DNA of 64,000 nt from Thalassotalea mangrovi (GCF_005116735.1 NZ_SWDB01000010.1:124001-188000), one strand, 5' to 3'. Shown: positions 36,221 to 46,655, numbered from the stretch's first letter. Translations and numbers: made by a program. The notes: generated by a model from the letters alone, not told the origin.

Positions 36221-37555
36221 TCAGGAAAATTTAGGGAGGTATCCCATATAAAATCCAAACTTCTTTTTAATGAATATTAATGAAGAGACATTCCAAGCTG
36301 TATTTGCGATTAAGCTAGCTAAAGCAGCACCGATTAGGCCATATAATGGGATAAGTAAGTAATTTAATGCAATATTCAAAGCACCTGAAAATAACACTAT
36401 TTTATTAAATGTTTTCTGATGACCAGTCATGTTCATGAAATATCCTACAGAGCCACATATAGAGTTTATAAATTGCCCTAGCGCCAGTAGCACCAACGGG
36501 TAGTAGCCAACATTAAACTCCGAGCCGAATCCATCTAAGATTTCATGGCCCAATAAAATTATGAATAGTAATATAGGCGAGGTTGAATAAAAAATTAACT
36601 TTGAGGACTTTCTAGCTATTTTTATTAAGTCTTTTTCTCTCCCTCCGTAATAGACTTCTGCAATTTTAGGGGCTAAAACAGAGTTAATAGAGGTCAATAC
36701 AAAACTGCTTAAAAGTGCAACTTTCACTACTATTGCGTATACTCCAACGTCCTCGGGCCCCAAAAACGTACCTATCATTATCGTGTCAGTGTGCGACATT
36801 ACAAGCCAAACCGAACCGCTTAAAAACATTGGAAATGAAAGCGAAAGAATACTTTTTGAATCATACTCTTTTACAATTTTTGGTTGATTCGTCTTTTTAG
36901 GAAACACTGTACTAACTAGAAACAAAGATACAGAAAAGCTAAACAAAAATGATAATAACATTGCATAGATAGGAGTATCAGGATTATTAGTCAGAAGTAT
37001 TACAAGTATCAACAAAGACAAATTGATCGTTGGTTGAACCACTTGTAATAAAGCAAACATTTTGACCTTTTTTAATGCTCTGATCGCGATAGAATTTATG
37101 GCTGCTAAGTTGGCAAATACTATTATGCATGTCGCCCAACCTAACCAATAGGCCATTTCTGCTCCCCAGAGCTCATTAAAAATACCATAATGAATAGCAA
37201 CCAAGCTTATTAAGCTCACGATACCCCCCAAGATCATAGTGAGCTTTACTATCTTTATATATATATATTTAGCTTCGTATAAAGAGTATTTTTGTATTTG
37301 TTCGGGTATTAACCTGAGCAAAGAAGTGTTCATTCCTGCAGTGCTAAATAAGCCCATCACAGCTAAAAACGAAGTTATAAGAGAGATAATTCCGACTACT
37401 TCAGCACCATAATTTCGAGCAATTAACAGATTTGATATTAAGCCTAAACTTACAGCAATTATTTTTGTAAAAAAAACAAAAACACTGCCTTTGAATATCT
37501 CCCCAAATAATTTATCAGAGATATTTAATTTCACTATACGGAGAATATTAATCAC
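36221..37555 (-). CDS. wzx: Repeat-unit flippase (Wzx, MATE/MVF superfamily)
   Basis: 444 residues, twelve to fourteen predicted membrane segments, starting with the cytoplasmic segment and GSVFVFFTKIIAVSLGLISNLLIARNYG, the usual first helix and conserved N-R-Y/G region of polysaccharide exporters. It should move undecaprenyl-linked repeat units across the inner membrane for the Wzy protein. It touches the epimerase gene (shared base 37555), consistent with one operon. Confidence 0.88.
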   Translation of the reverse strand: MINILRIVKLNISDKLFGEIFKGSVFVFFTKIIAVSLGLISNLLIARNYGAEVVGIISLITSFLAVMGLFSTAGMNTSLLRLIPEQIQKYSLYEAKYIYIKIVKLTMILGGIVSLISLVAIHYGIFNELWGAEMAYWLGWATCIIVFANLAAINSIAIRALKKVKMFALLQVVQPTINLSLLILVILLTNNPDTPIYAMLLSFLFSFSVSLFLVSTVFPKKTNQPKIVKEYDSKSILSLSFPMFLSGSVWLVMSHTDTIMIGTFLGPEDVGVYAIVVKVALLSSFVLTSINSVLAPKIAEVYYGGREKDLIKIARKSSKLIFYSTSPILLFIILLGHEILDGFGSEFNVGYYPLVLLALGQFINSICGSVGYFMNMTGHQKTFNKIVLFSGALNIALNYLLIPLYGLIGAALASLIANTAWNVSSLIFIKKKFGFYMGYLPKFS

Positions 37556-38577
37556 TATTTCAGAACACCAACATACCAGGGCATAGCCTTGTCAATTCCC
37601 TGCTGAATTTTATACTCAGGTTTATACCCTAGAAGATTCTTCGCTTTAGAAATATCTGCCTGAGAGTGCCTCACATCGCCGGCTCTGAAATCCTTATATG
37701 TGGGTGCTGTATCGCATGCTACGCCACATTCATTTAAGGCAACACGAATGGTTTGATATAACGTATTTAAAGTGGTTCTATCTCCCAACGCAACATTAAA
37801 GACCTGATTTTTTGAAGATTCTGGCCCTGTCGCTGCCAGTATGTTTATTTGCACAACGTTTTCAATAAAGCAAAAATCTCGGCTGGTCTCTCCGTCACCA
37901 TTAATAAATACCTCCTCGCCTTCAATCATAGCAGCTGTCCATTTAGGTATCACCGCTGCATAAGCACCATTTGGATCTTGACGTTTACCAAATACGTTAA
38001 AATAACGCAGGCCTGTGGTTTTAAAATTGTATGTTCGAGCAAATACGTCGGCATATAACTCGTTAACATATTTCGTCACAGCATATGGCGACAATGGGTT
38101 ACCAATGTTTTCTTCAACTTTAGGAAGTGCTGGATGGTCTCCATATGTAGAACTAGAAGCAGCATAGGTAAAACTGTCAACTTGCTCATCCTTAGCGGCA
38201 ACTAGCATGTTTAAGAAGCCTGATATATTTACTTCATTTGAAGTAATTGGATCGTTTATTGAGCGCGGTACAGAACCTAATGCAGCTTGGTGAAGAACAT
38301 AATTCACTCCTTTTACAGCTTTTCGGCATGTTTCAAGTTCACGAATATCGCCTTCAATAAATGAAAAACGATTCCATTGCTCTTCTGTAACTTCACTTTT
38401 AACTTCGTCTAAATTGTATTGACGGCCAGTTGCAAAATTATCTAACCCAACCACAGTCTGATTCAGTAATAACAATTTCTCTAAAAGGTTAGAGCCAATA
38501 AAACCTGCAACTCCAGTTACTAGCCAAATTTTAGGGGTTTCTATTAAGTCTTTTTGAATTCGTTCGTAATTAGTCAT
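37555..38577 (-). CDS. tviC: UDP-HexNAc(A) C4-epimerase (WbpP/TviC type)
   Basis: 340 residues, extended SDR. NAD motif [16 protein letters not shown] (about 20-35), [16 protein letters not shown] and [10 protein letters not shown] (catalytic Tyr-x3-Lys) match WbpP/TviC, which interconvert UDP-GlcNAc/GalNAc or their uronic acids. Together with the TviB-like dehydrogenase next to it, this gives UDP-GalNAcA, as in Vi-antigen loci. The unusual long N-terminal ~18 residues before the NAD motif are typical of this group. Confidence 0.88.
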   Translation of the reverse strand: MTNYERIQKDLIETPKIWLVTGVAGFIGSNLLEKLLLLNQTVVGLDNFATGRQYNLDEVKSEVTEEQWNRFSFIEGDIRELETCRKAVKGVNYVLHQAALGSVPRSINDPITSNEVNISGFLNMLVAAKDEQVDSFTYAASSSTYGDHPALPKVEENIGNPLSPYAVTKYVNELYADVFARTYNFKTTGLRYFNVFGKRQDPNGAYAAVIPKWTAAMIEGEEVFINGDGETSRDFCFIENVVQINILAATGPESSKNQVFNVALGDRTTLNTLYQTIRVALNECGVACDTAPTYKDFRAGDVRHSQADISKAKNLLGYKPEYKIQQGIDKAMPWYVGVLK

Positions 38578-38661
38578 TATCTGGATGCTAGAAACTAGAA
38601 TTTAGAAACTAGAATGTCCTTTTCGTTTTTTTAATTTGGGGAAATAAAGTCTTATATGAGA

Positions 38662-39942
38662 TTAGAGTCTTAAATCTACTGAATCTTTTTCTAAAACATA
38701 TTTAAGGTCGTAGATTACGCAATCAGATTTACCAAAAGTTTCAATTTTTGAGGCACCCATGTTCCTAAATTCGTTGTGCGCAACCGCGAGAATAATCGCG
38801 TCATACTTGCCTTCTTCCGCTTGTTTTATAGTATTAAGACCATATTCAAGCTGTGCTTCTTGGGAAGAGCACCAAGGGTCCATTACGTCAACATTGATAT
38901 TGTATTCATTCAACTCTGAAACGATGTCTACGACCTTAGTGTTACGTAAGTCGGGGCAATTCTCTTTGAAGGTCAATCCCATCACTAACACATTAGCGTC
39001 TTTGATCTGAATACCTTTTTTGACCATGGCTTTGGTTAATTGGGATACTACGTAAGTGCCCATTTGATCATTCAAACGGCGACCTGCAAGGATCATTTCT
39101 GGGTGATAGCCAATACTTTGAGCTTTGTGGGTAAGATAATAAGGGTCAACACCAATACAATGGCCACCAACCAAACCAGGGCGAAATGGCAGGAAATTCC
39201 ATTTTGTGCCGGCGGCTTCTAATACCTCTAACGTGTCAATACCTAGCTTGTTAAAAATCAATGCAAGCTCATTAATTAATGCGATATTTACATCACGCTG
39301 GGTATTTTCAATAACTTTCGCCGCTTCTGCCACTTTAATGCTCGTCGCTTTGTGGGTACCTGCTTCGATTACACTTTTATATAACGCATCGATAAAATCA
39401 GCAACAGCTTCCGTTGAGCCAGACGTCACTTTTTTAATATTAGTCACTCGATGCTCTTTATCCCCTGGGTTTATCCGCTCAGGAGAGTAACCCGCGAAGA
39501 AATCTGTATTGAAGGTAAGACCCGACACTTTTTCCACAACCGGAATACAATCCTCTTCGGTCGCGCCAGGGTACACAGTTGATTCGTATACGATGATATC
39601 CCCATTTGAAATCACCTTGCCTAACATTTTGCTAGCTTTAATAAGCGGTGTTAAGTCAGGGTTTTTATGCTCATCAATTGGGGTAGGAACGGTAACAATG
39701 TAAAAATTACAATCGCGTAAATCATCGATGTCACATGAATAGCTGATAAATGTTGATGCTACTAGCTCCTCGGAACTGCATTCTAGCGTGCTGTCAACAC
39801 CGCTCTGTAGCTCGTCAATGCGATGTTGATTGATGTCAAAACCAAGTGTTGGATACTTCTTGCCAAATTCCACCGCAAGAGGCAAACCGACATAACCTTG
39901 GCCGATCACAGCAATTCTCAAATTACTAAAATCCATTACCAA
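38662..39942 (-). CDS. tviB: UDP-HexNAc 6-dehydrogenase (TviB/WbpO type)
   Basis: 426 residues. NAD motif [14 protein letters not shown] (about 14-27) and catalytic cysteine in [17 protein letters not shown] (about 263) define the nucleotide-sugar dehydrogenase family; TLGFDINQ and RLNDQMG are typical of the TviB/WbpO branch. It oxidises UDP-GlcNAc or UDP-GalNAc at C6 to the uronic acid. It overlaps wecC by 7 bases. Paired with the C4-epimerase at 37555. Confidence 0.9.
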   Translation of the reverse strand: MVMDFSNLRIAVIGQGYVGLPLAVEFGKKYPTLGFDINQHRIDELQSGVDSTLECSSEELVASTFISYSCDIDDLRDCNFYIVTVPTPIDEHKNPDLTPLIKASKMLGKVISNGDIIVYESTVYPGATEEDCIPVVEKVSGLTFNTDFFAGYSPERINPGDKEHRVTNIKKVTSGSTEAVADFIDALYKSVIEAGTHKATSIKVAEAAKVIENTQRDVNIALINELALIFNKLGIDTLEVLEAAGTKWNFLPFRPGLVGGHCIGVDPYYLTHKAQSIGYHPEMILAGRRLNDQMGTYVVSQLTKAMVKKGIQIKDANVLVMGLTFKENCPDLRNTKVVDIVSELNEYNINVDVMDPWCSSQEAQLEYGLNTIKQAEEGKYDAIILAVAHNEFRNMGASKIETFGKSDCVIYDLKYVLEKDSVDLRL

Positions 39943-41207
39943 ATACCCTTTGTATCAACTTTTAAACCGCTCACTTCGTTTAGCGCCTTAAATTCTTTGT
40001 GATCAACTAGTAATACCTTAATGTCAGCATGTGCAGCCTTTTTGATATCAACCAACTTAATATGATTTAAATGTTCTGGTAGGGATACCACATTTGGCTC
40101 AACTGCGATGAGGCTGCCCTGATGCATTTCTGTCAATTTTTTGGTAATCTCGAGTGCAGGACTTTCACGTAAATCATCGATGTCTGGCTTAAACGTTAAA
40201 CCATAGCAGGCTATAGTCACGCTTTTCGCTGTTTTCTCTGGGTTGGCCATTAAAAACTCCGCGACAGCCAATTTCACTTTTTCGATTACCCACTCTGGTT
40301 TCGCGTCATTTACCTTACGAGCCGTTTTAATAATGCGCGCTAATTCTGGGGTCTTGCTAACAATAAACCATGGATCAACGGCAATACAGTGACCACCAAC
40401 ACCAGGACCAGGTTGTAAAATATTGATGCGAGGATGACGGTTAGCTAATGATATTAACTCCCACACGTCAATGTCTAATTCATCACAAATAATTGAAAGT
40501 TCGTTTGCAAAGGCAATTTGCACATCTCTACAACTATTTTCAGTTAACTTGGCCATCTCAGCTGTACGAGCATTAGTAACCACACACTCCCCTTCAACGA
40601 AAACCTTGTAAAGTTCAATAGCGTATTCTGAACATTTCAATGACATACCGCCAATCACACGATCGTTTTCTACCAATTCTCGCATCACATGTCCCGGTAA
40701 TACTCGCTCAGGGCAATGAGCAATACGAATGTCAGAATCTTCGCCAGCTGTTTGTGGAAACGTTAGGTCAAATCGAGCTTCTGCTAACCATTTCGCCATT
40801 TGTTCAGTAGCACCGACAGGTGAGGTTGATTCAAGGATAACTAAGTCACCTTTTTTCAAAACTGGTGCAATAGACTTAGCTGCAGCTTCGATATAAGACA
40901 AATCCGGCTCATGATTTTCACTTTCGTTACTAGAGCCTTTCTTAAAAGGCGTAGGAACGGCAATTAAAAAGGCATCTGCGGGCTCTGGGATGGTAGTAGC
41001 CTTTAAATAGCCTTCTGTAACTGCGGCATGGACGATCATATCTAATTCAGGCTCGACGATATGAATTTCGCCTTTGTTAATCGTATCAACGGTGTTTGGG
41101 TTTACATCTACACCTGTAACTTTAACTTTTCTGGCCGCGAAAGCAGCGGCAGTCGGCAGGCCAATATAACCCAGGCCGATTACGGATACCGTATTGAATG
41201 ATTTCAT
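39936..41207 (-). CDS. wecC: UDP-N-acetyl-D-mannosamine dehydrogenase WecC
   Basis: 423 residues from the ATG at 41207 ([19 protein letters not shown]); the frame is open further upstream but overlaps wecB, and homologues start here. NAD motif [18 protein letters not shown] and catalytic cysteine in [13 protein letters not shown] are present. It oxidises UDP-ManNAc, made by WecB directly upstream, to UDP-ManNAcA. This gives the operon a second uronic amino sugar besides GalNAcA. Confidence 0.92.
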   Translation of the reverse strand: MKSFNTVSVIGLGYIGLPTAAAFAARKVKVTGVDVNPNTVDTINKGEIHIVEPELDMIVHAAVTEGYLKATTIPEPADAFLIAVPTPFKKGSSNESENHEPDLSYIEAAAKSIAPVLKKGDLVILESTSPVGATEQMAKWLAEARFDLTFPQTAGEDSDIRIAHCPERVLPGHVMRELVENDRVIGGMSLKCSEYAIELYKVFVEGECVVTNARTAEMAKLTENSCRDVQIAFANELSIICDELDIDVWELISLANRHPRINILQPGPGVGGHCIAVDPWFIVSKTPELARIIKTARKVNDAKPEWVIEKVKLAVAEFLMANPEKTAKSVTIACYGLTFKPDIDDLRESPALEITKKLTEMHQGSLIAVEPNVVSLPEHLNHIKLVDIKKAAHADIKVLLVDHKEFKALNEVSGLKVDTKGIW

Positions 41208-41298
41208 AGTAATAATGTTCTTTTTAATTGCTGAAGAATTTATTATTTGGCTTGATATTCGATGTGAACTAAGTAACTGATTATTTAGTCGAGTAATC

Positions 41299-42477
41299 CT
41301 AAACAAGGCGAGTAAATATACTATTGAATTCTCCTGATACAGATTCCACACCGGTGAAGGACAAGGCATCAACGATTCTCTGACACGCTTTACCGTCACC
41401 ATACGGGTTGTGAGCAAAGCTCATTTCCTGATAAGCAAGGTCGTCCGTTAAAAGGCGCTTAATATTTTGATAGATGAGATCGGTGTTGGTCCCCACTAAC
41501 TTAACCGTGCCAGCTTGAACAGCTTCTGGTCGTTCCGTTGTTTCTCGCATAACAAGGACAGGCTTACCAAGAGAAGGGGCTTCTTCCTGAATACCGCCAG
41601 AATCGGTAAGAATAATCGCCGATTTATCCATGATATATACGAACGGCAAATAGTCTAGCGGCTCGATCAGATAAACATTACTTAACCCCGTTAAGAGACG
41701 GTTGACCGGTTCTCGAACATTCGGATTTAAGTGAACAGGATATACAAATTGTACATTTGGAAACTCTTTTGCACTTTTCGCGATAGCCTGACAGATGCGT
41801 TCAAATCCCCCTCCAAAGCTTTCTCTCCGATGTCCAGTAATAAGTACGATACGTTTGTCTTCCTTTAAAAAAGGAAAACGCTCCAGAAAGTTTGCTTCTA
41901 AAAAGTGGTTATCTTTTAATTTCTCTTTTACCCAAAATAACGCGTCTATCACCGTATTACCCGTCACACTAATTGTTTGTTCTGATACGTTTTCTTTAAG
42001 TAAGTTTTGTTTGGATTTTTGAGTTGGAACGAAGTGAATGTTAGCTAGAGTTCCGGTAAGTTTTCGATTCCCTTCCTCTGGCCAAGGCGAGTAAATATTA
42101 TTTGTACGAAGGCCTGCTTCAACATGGCCAACTTTGATTTGCTGGTAATAAGCGGCAATAGTTGTAGCAAACGTGGTAGCTGTGTCGCCATGAACTAATA
42201 CATACTCAGGATTGAATTCTTCTAACACAGGTTGCAACCCTTTAAGTATTCGACAGGTTACATCCGTGAGATCTTGACCTGGTTTCATTAAATCAAGGTC
42301 ATAATCTGGCGAAATTTCAAACAACTCTAATACTTGATCGAGCATTTCCCTATGTTGCGCGGTAACACAGACTTTAGCTTCAAAGCGCTTATCGTGTCCT
42401 AAGGCGTGCACCAAAGGCGCCATCTTGATAGCTTCTGGGCGGGTACCAAATACCGTTAAAATTCGTTTTTTTTCCAT
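41299..42477 (-). CDS. wecB: UDP-N-acetylglucosamine 2-epimerase WecB
   Basis: 392 residues, normal length. [15 protein letters not shown] at the start, [18 protein letters not shown] and [22 protein letters not shown] are the conserved blocks of non-hydrolysing 2-epimerases making UDP-ManNAc. The second biosynthetic gene after wzc. The C-terminus is slightly longer than usual. Distinct from the FnlC epimerase further down the operon. Confidence 0.94.
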   Translation of the reverse strand: MEKKRILTVFGTRPEAIKMAPLVHALGHDKRFEAKVCVTAQHREMLDQVLELFEISPDYDLDLMKPGQDLTDVTCRILKGLQPVLEEFNPEYVLVHGDTATTFATTIAAYYQQIKVGHVEAGLRTNNIYSPWPEEGNRKLTGTLANIHFVPTQKSKQNLLKENVSEQTISVTGNTVIDALFWVKEKLKDNHFLEANFLERFPFLKEDKRIVLITGHRRESFGGGFERICQAIAKSAKEFPNVQFVYPVHLNPNVREPVNRLLTGLSNVYLIEPLDYLPFVYIMDKSAIILTDSGGIQEEAPSLGKPVLVMRETTERPEAVQAGTVKLVGTNTDLIYQNIKRLLTDDLAYQEMSFAHNPYGDGKACQRIVDALSFTGVESVSGEFNSIFTRLV

Positions 42478-42639
42478 GATAACTTCTTATTATTTAAAGC
42501 GTATTGAACAAGCCAAAGGCTTATTTAAGGATTGCTCAGAAGCTTCAAAGTTAACTACTTTTTTATGTTTGTTAAATTTGAAATTCTTAGTCTTGGCAAG
42601 GAATAGTATTTTATTAACTTAGCTTTGGACTAATACCAA

Positions 42640-44973
42640 TTAATCAGCAAGTTTTCCATATTGATACTGATAATACCCATAATCGGAATAGTATGAGCTG
42701 GCTGTTGCTTCCATGGCATTGAAGATCACGCCTTTGATCTCCACACCATTCAGTTCAAAGCGCTCTAATGCTGCTCCGATTTCTTTTAAGGTGCTGATAT
42801 CGTAGCGGGTTAACATGAAGGAAGTTCCGGCATGTCGGCCAACGACTGCAGGATCGGTTACTGCCATAATTGGTGGCGTATCGATTAATACCAAGTCGTA
42901 TTGTTTTGAGACCTCTTGAACAAAATCTTCGAAACGCTTGCTCATTAGTAATTCTGATGGGTTAGGAGGGACTTCACCACGGGTGACGATATCCAGATTT
43001 TCGATGCCGGTCGATTTGATCACTTTCTCTAGCTCAAGTTTATGTGACAAGTGATCAGACAAACCATTATCCCAGGCCATATCGAACATTTTTTGTAGGT
43101 AGCCTCGGCGCATGTCCGCGTCGACGATTAATACTTTTTTGCCACTTTGGGCGATTACCGTTGCTAGGTTGGCACTAACGAATGATTTCCCTACTTCAGG
43201 GCTAGCACCAGAGATCATCACGACATTGTTTTTCGCCTCTAACATGGCGAAGTGTAATGATGTGCGCAAGCTACGAATAGCTTCTACCGCTAGATCGGTT
43301 GGGTACTCTTTTGCCAGCAATAATTCGTGATCTTTACGACGATTGGTGGACGGATCGATTTTGCTTTCGTTTTTTTTGCCTCGGTATTTGCGAAGTTTGG
43401 CTTTTAATTTGGTAACCCGCTCACGCTTCTTATTAAAGGCGTCCTGCACTTCAGAAACAGGAATTGTCGCATACAAGGTTAATCCGATATCTTCGAAATC
43501 TTTAGGGTTTGTGATTCCGCGATTAAAAGCAGCGCGAAGTAAGACGATAGCTACTGCAAACATGCCACCAAGCATGGTTGCTAATACGACGATTAAGGAT
43601 TTTTTCGGTTTTACCGCTAGTTTGCCAACTTGCGCCTGATCAACCACACGCACATTGCCGACGGTGCCCGCTTTGGCAACGTTTAACTGCTGAACGTTGT
43701 TTAAAAGCGCTAAGTAAATTTGCTGGTTAACTTCCACATCACGAGTTAAGCGCAGGATTTCCTGTTGCGTGGATGGCAGGTTTTTTACCATTTCAGACAA
43801 CTGCTGCTTTTGCGTTAGCAAATCTTTTTTCTTGCTGATCAGCGCTGTGTATGTAGGATGTTCTTTGGTATAACGCTGGGCGATTTCCGTTTCTTTAAAG
43901 GATAACTCATGAACTCGGGTATCGAGTTCAACAATGCGCTCAAGAATAGACTTGGTTTCTAGGGATAAATCGACCGACTGGTTTTCTAATCGGAAGTTAT
44001 TCAGCAATGCTTCCGCCGCCTCTAACTGGCTTTTAACCTGAGGTAATTCTTTTTCTAAAAACTCAATGGAGTTTTGCACTTCCGCCGACATGCGCTGAAC
44101 GTTTTGAAGTACATAAGAATGAGTGATGGCATCAAGTTGTAATTCGGTAGCGGATTTATCGGTACCCTGTAAGGTTAAAAACAAGATTCCGGAGCTTTTG
44201 CCTTTTTCAGAAACCGAAAGGTTGGCCTGTAAAGACTTAATCGCATCACTGCGCGGTCTTTTTACCAGGTTGAACTGAGTTTGTTTTAACGCCAGCAAGT
44301 CAGTAATCAATAGTCGGATTTCACCTGCACGCAAAGTATCGGAGGTGGCTAACTGATTTAAACGGCCTTTTAGGATTACTTTTTCAGGGTTACCGGCCAG
44401 GGATAGCTGGTAAGCATCTTCGCCTAAGTAGGTAATGACAAAACCTTTTCCTTCAAATGCACGCGGTACAGAGAAGTTTGCCACATTGATCACTTCGCCC
44501 CCCCAGGCGTAGTGTTCAGAGGTTAAGCTTGCCAGCCAAGGCTGGTTAAAATCGTTATCTTCTAATTTGCTGTAACGGCGGGCAAAAAACTTACCAATTG
44601 CACCATTAGAGCCCATATAATTCGGGGTAACCACATTCGTCAGTTTTAAATCATCAACCACCTTACCCATCACCATACGAGATTTTAACAGCTCAATCTC
44701 GGTAACCGCTTCACTGTCACTGGCAAACATCTCACCCAGCTCATCAAGGCCCGGCAAACCAGCATTTTTCTGCTCAATTTGGATCAGCGCATCGGCTTTA
44801 TAAACCGGCGTCGCCAGTAAAGCATAAGTGATACCGATTAGGGTAAACAGCGCAGTAACTGCGACGATAAATAGCTTTTTATCGAGCAGCAGGCCGAACA
44901 GGCGGGTTAAGTCGATTTCGTCAGAATCCGGAGTGGAAACGGACGGATTTTGGTTGTTTTTTGTCATGGTCAA
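42640..44973 (-). CDS. wzc: Polysaccharide co-polymerase/tyrosine autokinase (Wzc type)
   Basis: 777 residues. The N-terminal Wzz domain has membrane segments at about 33-55 and 460-480 with a long coiled-coil-containing periplasmic region between. The C-terminal BY-kinase domain has Walker A SGASPEVGKS, Walker A' VLIVDADMRRG and Walker B LVLIDTPP. It ends in a tyrosine cluster (SSYYSDYGYYQYQYGKLAD) for autophosphorylation. It controls chain length and export of the polymer. First gene of the operon; the usual wza and wzb partners are not in this window. Confidence 0.93.
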   Translation of the reverse strand: MTMTKNNQNPSVSTPDSDEIDLTRLFGLLLDKKLFIVAVTALFTLIGITYALLATPVYKADALIQIEQKNAGLPGLDELGEMFASDSEAVTEIELLKSRMVMGKVVDDLKLTNVVTPNYMGSNGAIGKFFARRYSKLEDNDFNQPWLASLTSEHYAWGGEVINVANFSVPRAFEGKGFVITYLGEDAYQLSLAGNPEKVILKGRLNQLATSDTLRAGEIRLLITDLLALKQTQFNLVKRPRSDAIKSLQANLSVSEKGKSSGILFLTLQGTDKSATELQLDAITHSYVLQNVQRMSAEVQNSIEFLEKELPQVKSQLEAAEALLNNFRLENQSVDLSLETKSILERIVELDTRVHELSFKETEIAQRYTKEHPTYTALISKKKDLLTQKQQLSEMVKNLPSTQQEILRLTRDVEVNQQIYLALLNNVQQLNVAKAGTVGNVRVVDQAQVGKLAVKPKKSLIVVLATMLGGMFAVAIVLLRAAFNRGITNPKDFEDIGLTLYATIPVSEVQDAFNKKRERVTKLKAKLRKYRGKKNESKIDPSTNRRKDHELLLAKEYPTDLAVEAIRSLRTSLHFAMLEAKNNVVMISGASPEVGKSFVSANLATVIAQSGKKVLIVDADMRRGYLQKMFDMAWDNGLSDHLSHKLELEKVIKSTGIENLDIVTRGEVPPNPSELLMSKRFEDFVQEVSKQYDLVLIDTPPIMAVTDPAVVGRHAGTSFMLTRYDISTLKEIGAALERFELNGVEIKGVIFNAMEATASSYYSDYGYYQYQYGKLAD

Positions 44974-45004
44974 TTTCTTGTTTTTAGGGGGCGAAATTAA
45001 ATTT

Positions 45005-45187
45005 AGTAGCTACGAGCACATTGGCATTCCTAGCACGTTTCACTCCTAGCACATTAACATTCCTAGCAGTTGCTCTTTGCTAGGCGCAATCTTTGATTGC
45101 ATGCTAGGAATTAAATCTTCGATTTGATGTGCTAGGAGCTGAGCTTGCTCAGCGTGCTAGGCGCAACATTTTATGTTGCATGCTAAC
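45005..45187. repeat. R1 array upstream of wzc
   Basis: Left words ATTGGCATTCCTAGCAC, GTTTCACTCCTAGCAC; right palindromes GCAATC/GATTGC, AAATC/GATTT, GCTGAGC/GCTCAGC, GCAACAT/ATGTTGC between TGCTAGGA/TGCTAGG cores. Confidence 0.85.
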
Positions 45188-45230
45188 GCAATCTATGGGG
45201 TCAGAGCTAAAGATCTGACCCCGTGATTGC
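45188..45230. repeat. REP-like palindrome GGGGTCAGA nested in an R1 stem
   Basis: GGGGTCAGA/TCTGACCCC (9 bp, perfect, 8-base loop) lies within the stem of an R1-type palindrome (CGCAATC...GATTGCG). GGGGTCAG ends resemble RAYT-linked REP elements. Confidence 0.6.
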
Positions 45231-45332
45231 GGTTTAGGCACGCTTCCGCCCTTAGGTTTGGCTCCTAAAGGCAAAAAATTCGGTGATTAAAAATTTTGAT
45301 TCGAAATTTTTAAGAACTTCGAATTTTTTGAG

Positions 45333-45514
45333 CTACTAGCATGGGATTGAAAATCCCGCCTAGCACACTGCGTTCCTAGCACATTAACATTCCTAGCGGT
45401 TGCTCTTTGCTAGGCGCAGTCTTCGACTGCATGCTAGGAACTAAATTTACAATTTAGTGTGCTAGGAGCTGATTTATCAGCATGCTAGAAGCTAAATCTC
45501 CGATTTAGCGTGCT
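45333..45514. repeat. R1 array between wzc and rfaH
   Basis: Second R1 array in this intergenic region: GGGAT/ATCCC, left words, then stems GCAGTC/GACTGC, TAAATT/AATTTA, CTGAT/ATCAG and CTAAATC/GATTTAG. The operon promoter must lie between about 44974 and 46066; I could not place it. Confidence 0.85.
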
Positions 45515-45517
45515 CGT

Positions 45518-45560
45518 CGTAGTCAGCAATCAATCTTTTTTATCAAAATCCTGATTGCTG
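45518..45560. repeat. Inverted duplication at the rfaH 3' end
   Basis: GTCAGCAATCA and TGATTGCTGAC (11 bp, perfect) flank the last codons and stop of rfaH; one arm is coding, the other lies directly downstream of the stop. No T-run follows. Confidence 0.7.
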
Positions 45561-46066
45561 ACGACGACCTCGTTCTGCTGGCCGAGCATGTTCAATAGAA
45601 TGATTGAACGTTCGAGGCCATCAGACGCTTTATAGATCGCGGACAGGCCCTTAAATGGGCCACTGGTGACTATTAGCGCATCACCCCGGTTATAATCTTC
45701 CAGTTCAGCTAAGGTTGGCAGCTGCTCTGGGTTTCCGGTTATTTCCGTATCTTGTTTTAATTTTTCGATTAACTGCTCGTTTACCGTTGCCATCTCGGCG
45801 CCAAAACGAACGAAACTCGCCACACCTCGGGTGGAGCGAATGGCATTAAAATTTGCCAGCTCTGAGTCCAGTTTTACGAATAAATAATTGGGAAATAAAG
45901 GCTCAATAGTGACCGACTTTTTTCCCTGTCGTTTTTTTACTGCAGAAATTTTCGGATAGAAGACTTCTATCCCCTGACCAGCCAGGTTGTCGAACGCACG
46001 GCGCTCGTCCCTGGGCTTAGAGGTAATTAGATACCACTTCGCTGTCGAATTTACTGCGTTTGACAT
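45530..46066 (-). CDS. rfaH: Transcription antiterminator, RfaH family
   Basis: 178 residues from the ATG at 46066 (MSNAVNSTAKWYLITSKPRDE); an upstream ATG would be translated through an operator-like palindrome and is unlikely. The NGN domain (about 10-105; KWYLITSKPRDERRAF, LFPNYLFVKLD) is followed by a KOW-type C-terminal domain (about 125-175, GDALIVTSGPFKGL). NusG paralogues of this type suppress termination in long surface-polysaccharide operons. It lies upstream of, and on the same strand as, the 25 kb operon beginning at wzc. No ops element was found. Confidence 0.88.
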   Translation of the reverse strand: MSNAVNSTAKWYLITSKPRDERRAFDNLAGQGIEVFYPKISAVKKRQGKKSVTIEPLFPNYLFVKLDSELANFNAIRSTRGVASFVRFGAEMATVNEQLIEKLKQDTEITGNPEQLPTLAELEDYNRGDALIVTSGPFKGLSAIYKASDGLERSIILLNMLGQQNEVVVSNQDFDKKD

Positions 46067-46077
46067 ACTGCACTCAA

Positions 46078-46103
46078 AAAAAGATGTAAATTTACATCTT
46101 TTT
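46078..46103. promoter_or_regulatory. Perfect 26-bp palindrome just upstream of the rfaH start
   Basis: Core AAGATGTAAATTTACATCTT (46081-46100) extended by A/T on both sides, 12 bases before the rfaH ATG. It could be a repressor site or an RNA hairpin next to the ribosome binding site. Confidence 0.55.
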
Positions 46104-46124
46104 ATCATTAATCTTTGTTCTTAT

Positions 46125-46204
46125 CGGTAGCTGAACCCCTTAACTGAAATTTAGCTACGTCTTATTCTGTCGGTAGCTAAAACCTTACCAGATATTTAGC
46201 TACG
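46125..46204. repeat. Two tandem GTAGCT...AGCTAC hairpin units upstream of rfaH
   Basis: Units 46125-46159 and 46171-46204 both begin CGGTAGCT and end TTTAGCTACG, with partly conserved centres containing CCTTA. Confidence 0.6.
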
Positions 46205-46412
46205 CAATTGTTACCACTTGTTAACGACCAGGAAACACCTGAACATTTTATGTTCGGTTTTATTGACAGGCCTTTGCCAAGTGGGATTTCGGCCTACAAG
46301 ATTAACAGTTAGAGCAAAAAATCCAAAGGAAAAAAGGAGAAAAATTTTCACGCAAATCAACTCGCCAATCAATTGAAACAATGATTGGCTACTAACGTGT
46401 TGATTTGCTGAG

Positions 46413-46655
46413 CAACTAGCATGGGATTGAAAATCCCGCCTAGCACACTGCGTTCCTAGCACGCATACGCTCCTAGCGTTAAGAGCAAGATACGAGCACA
46501 TTAATATTCCTAGCACGTTTCACTCCTAGCACGCGTACGCTCCTAGCGGCTAGGCGCAACCTACGGTTGCATGCTAGGAACGATTTTTAATCGTGTGCTA
46601 GGAATTCAATCTTCGATTGAATGTGCTAGAAGCTAAATCTTCGATTTAGCGTGCT
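46413..46655. repeat. R1 arrays ending in S23-type gene copy 2
   Basis: GGGAT/ATCCC unit and left words, restarting at 46490 with left words and right palindromes GCAACC/GGTTGC, CGATT/AATCG, TTCAATC/GATTGAA and CTAAATC/GATTTAG. The last core (CTAGCAC read on the minus strand) supplies the stop codon of the S23-type gene. Confidence 0.85.

Noticed and set aside
44974-46066. ops/JUMPstart element for RfaH in the leader of the polysaccharide operon
   Set aside because: No GGCGGTAGCGT-like sequence was found on the minus strand; the GGTAGCT copies at 46125 and 46171 are on the wrong strand.
46211-46516. Open frame of 101 codons (minus strand) upstream of rfaH
   Set aside because: Its first half is R1 sequence and the rest is the AT-rich rfaH leader; no homology recognised.
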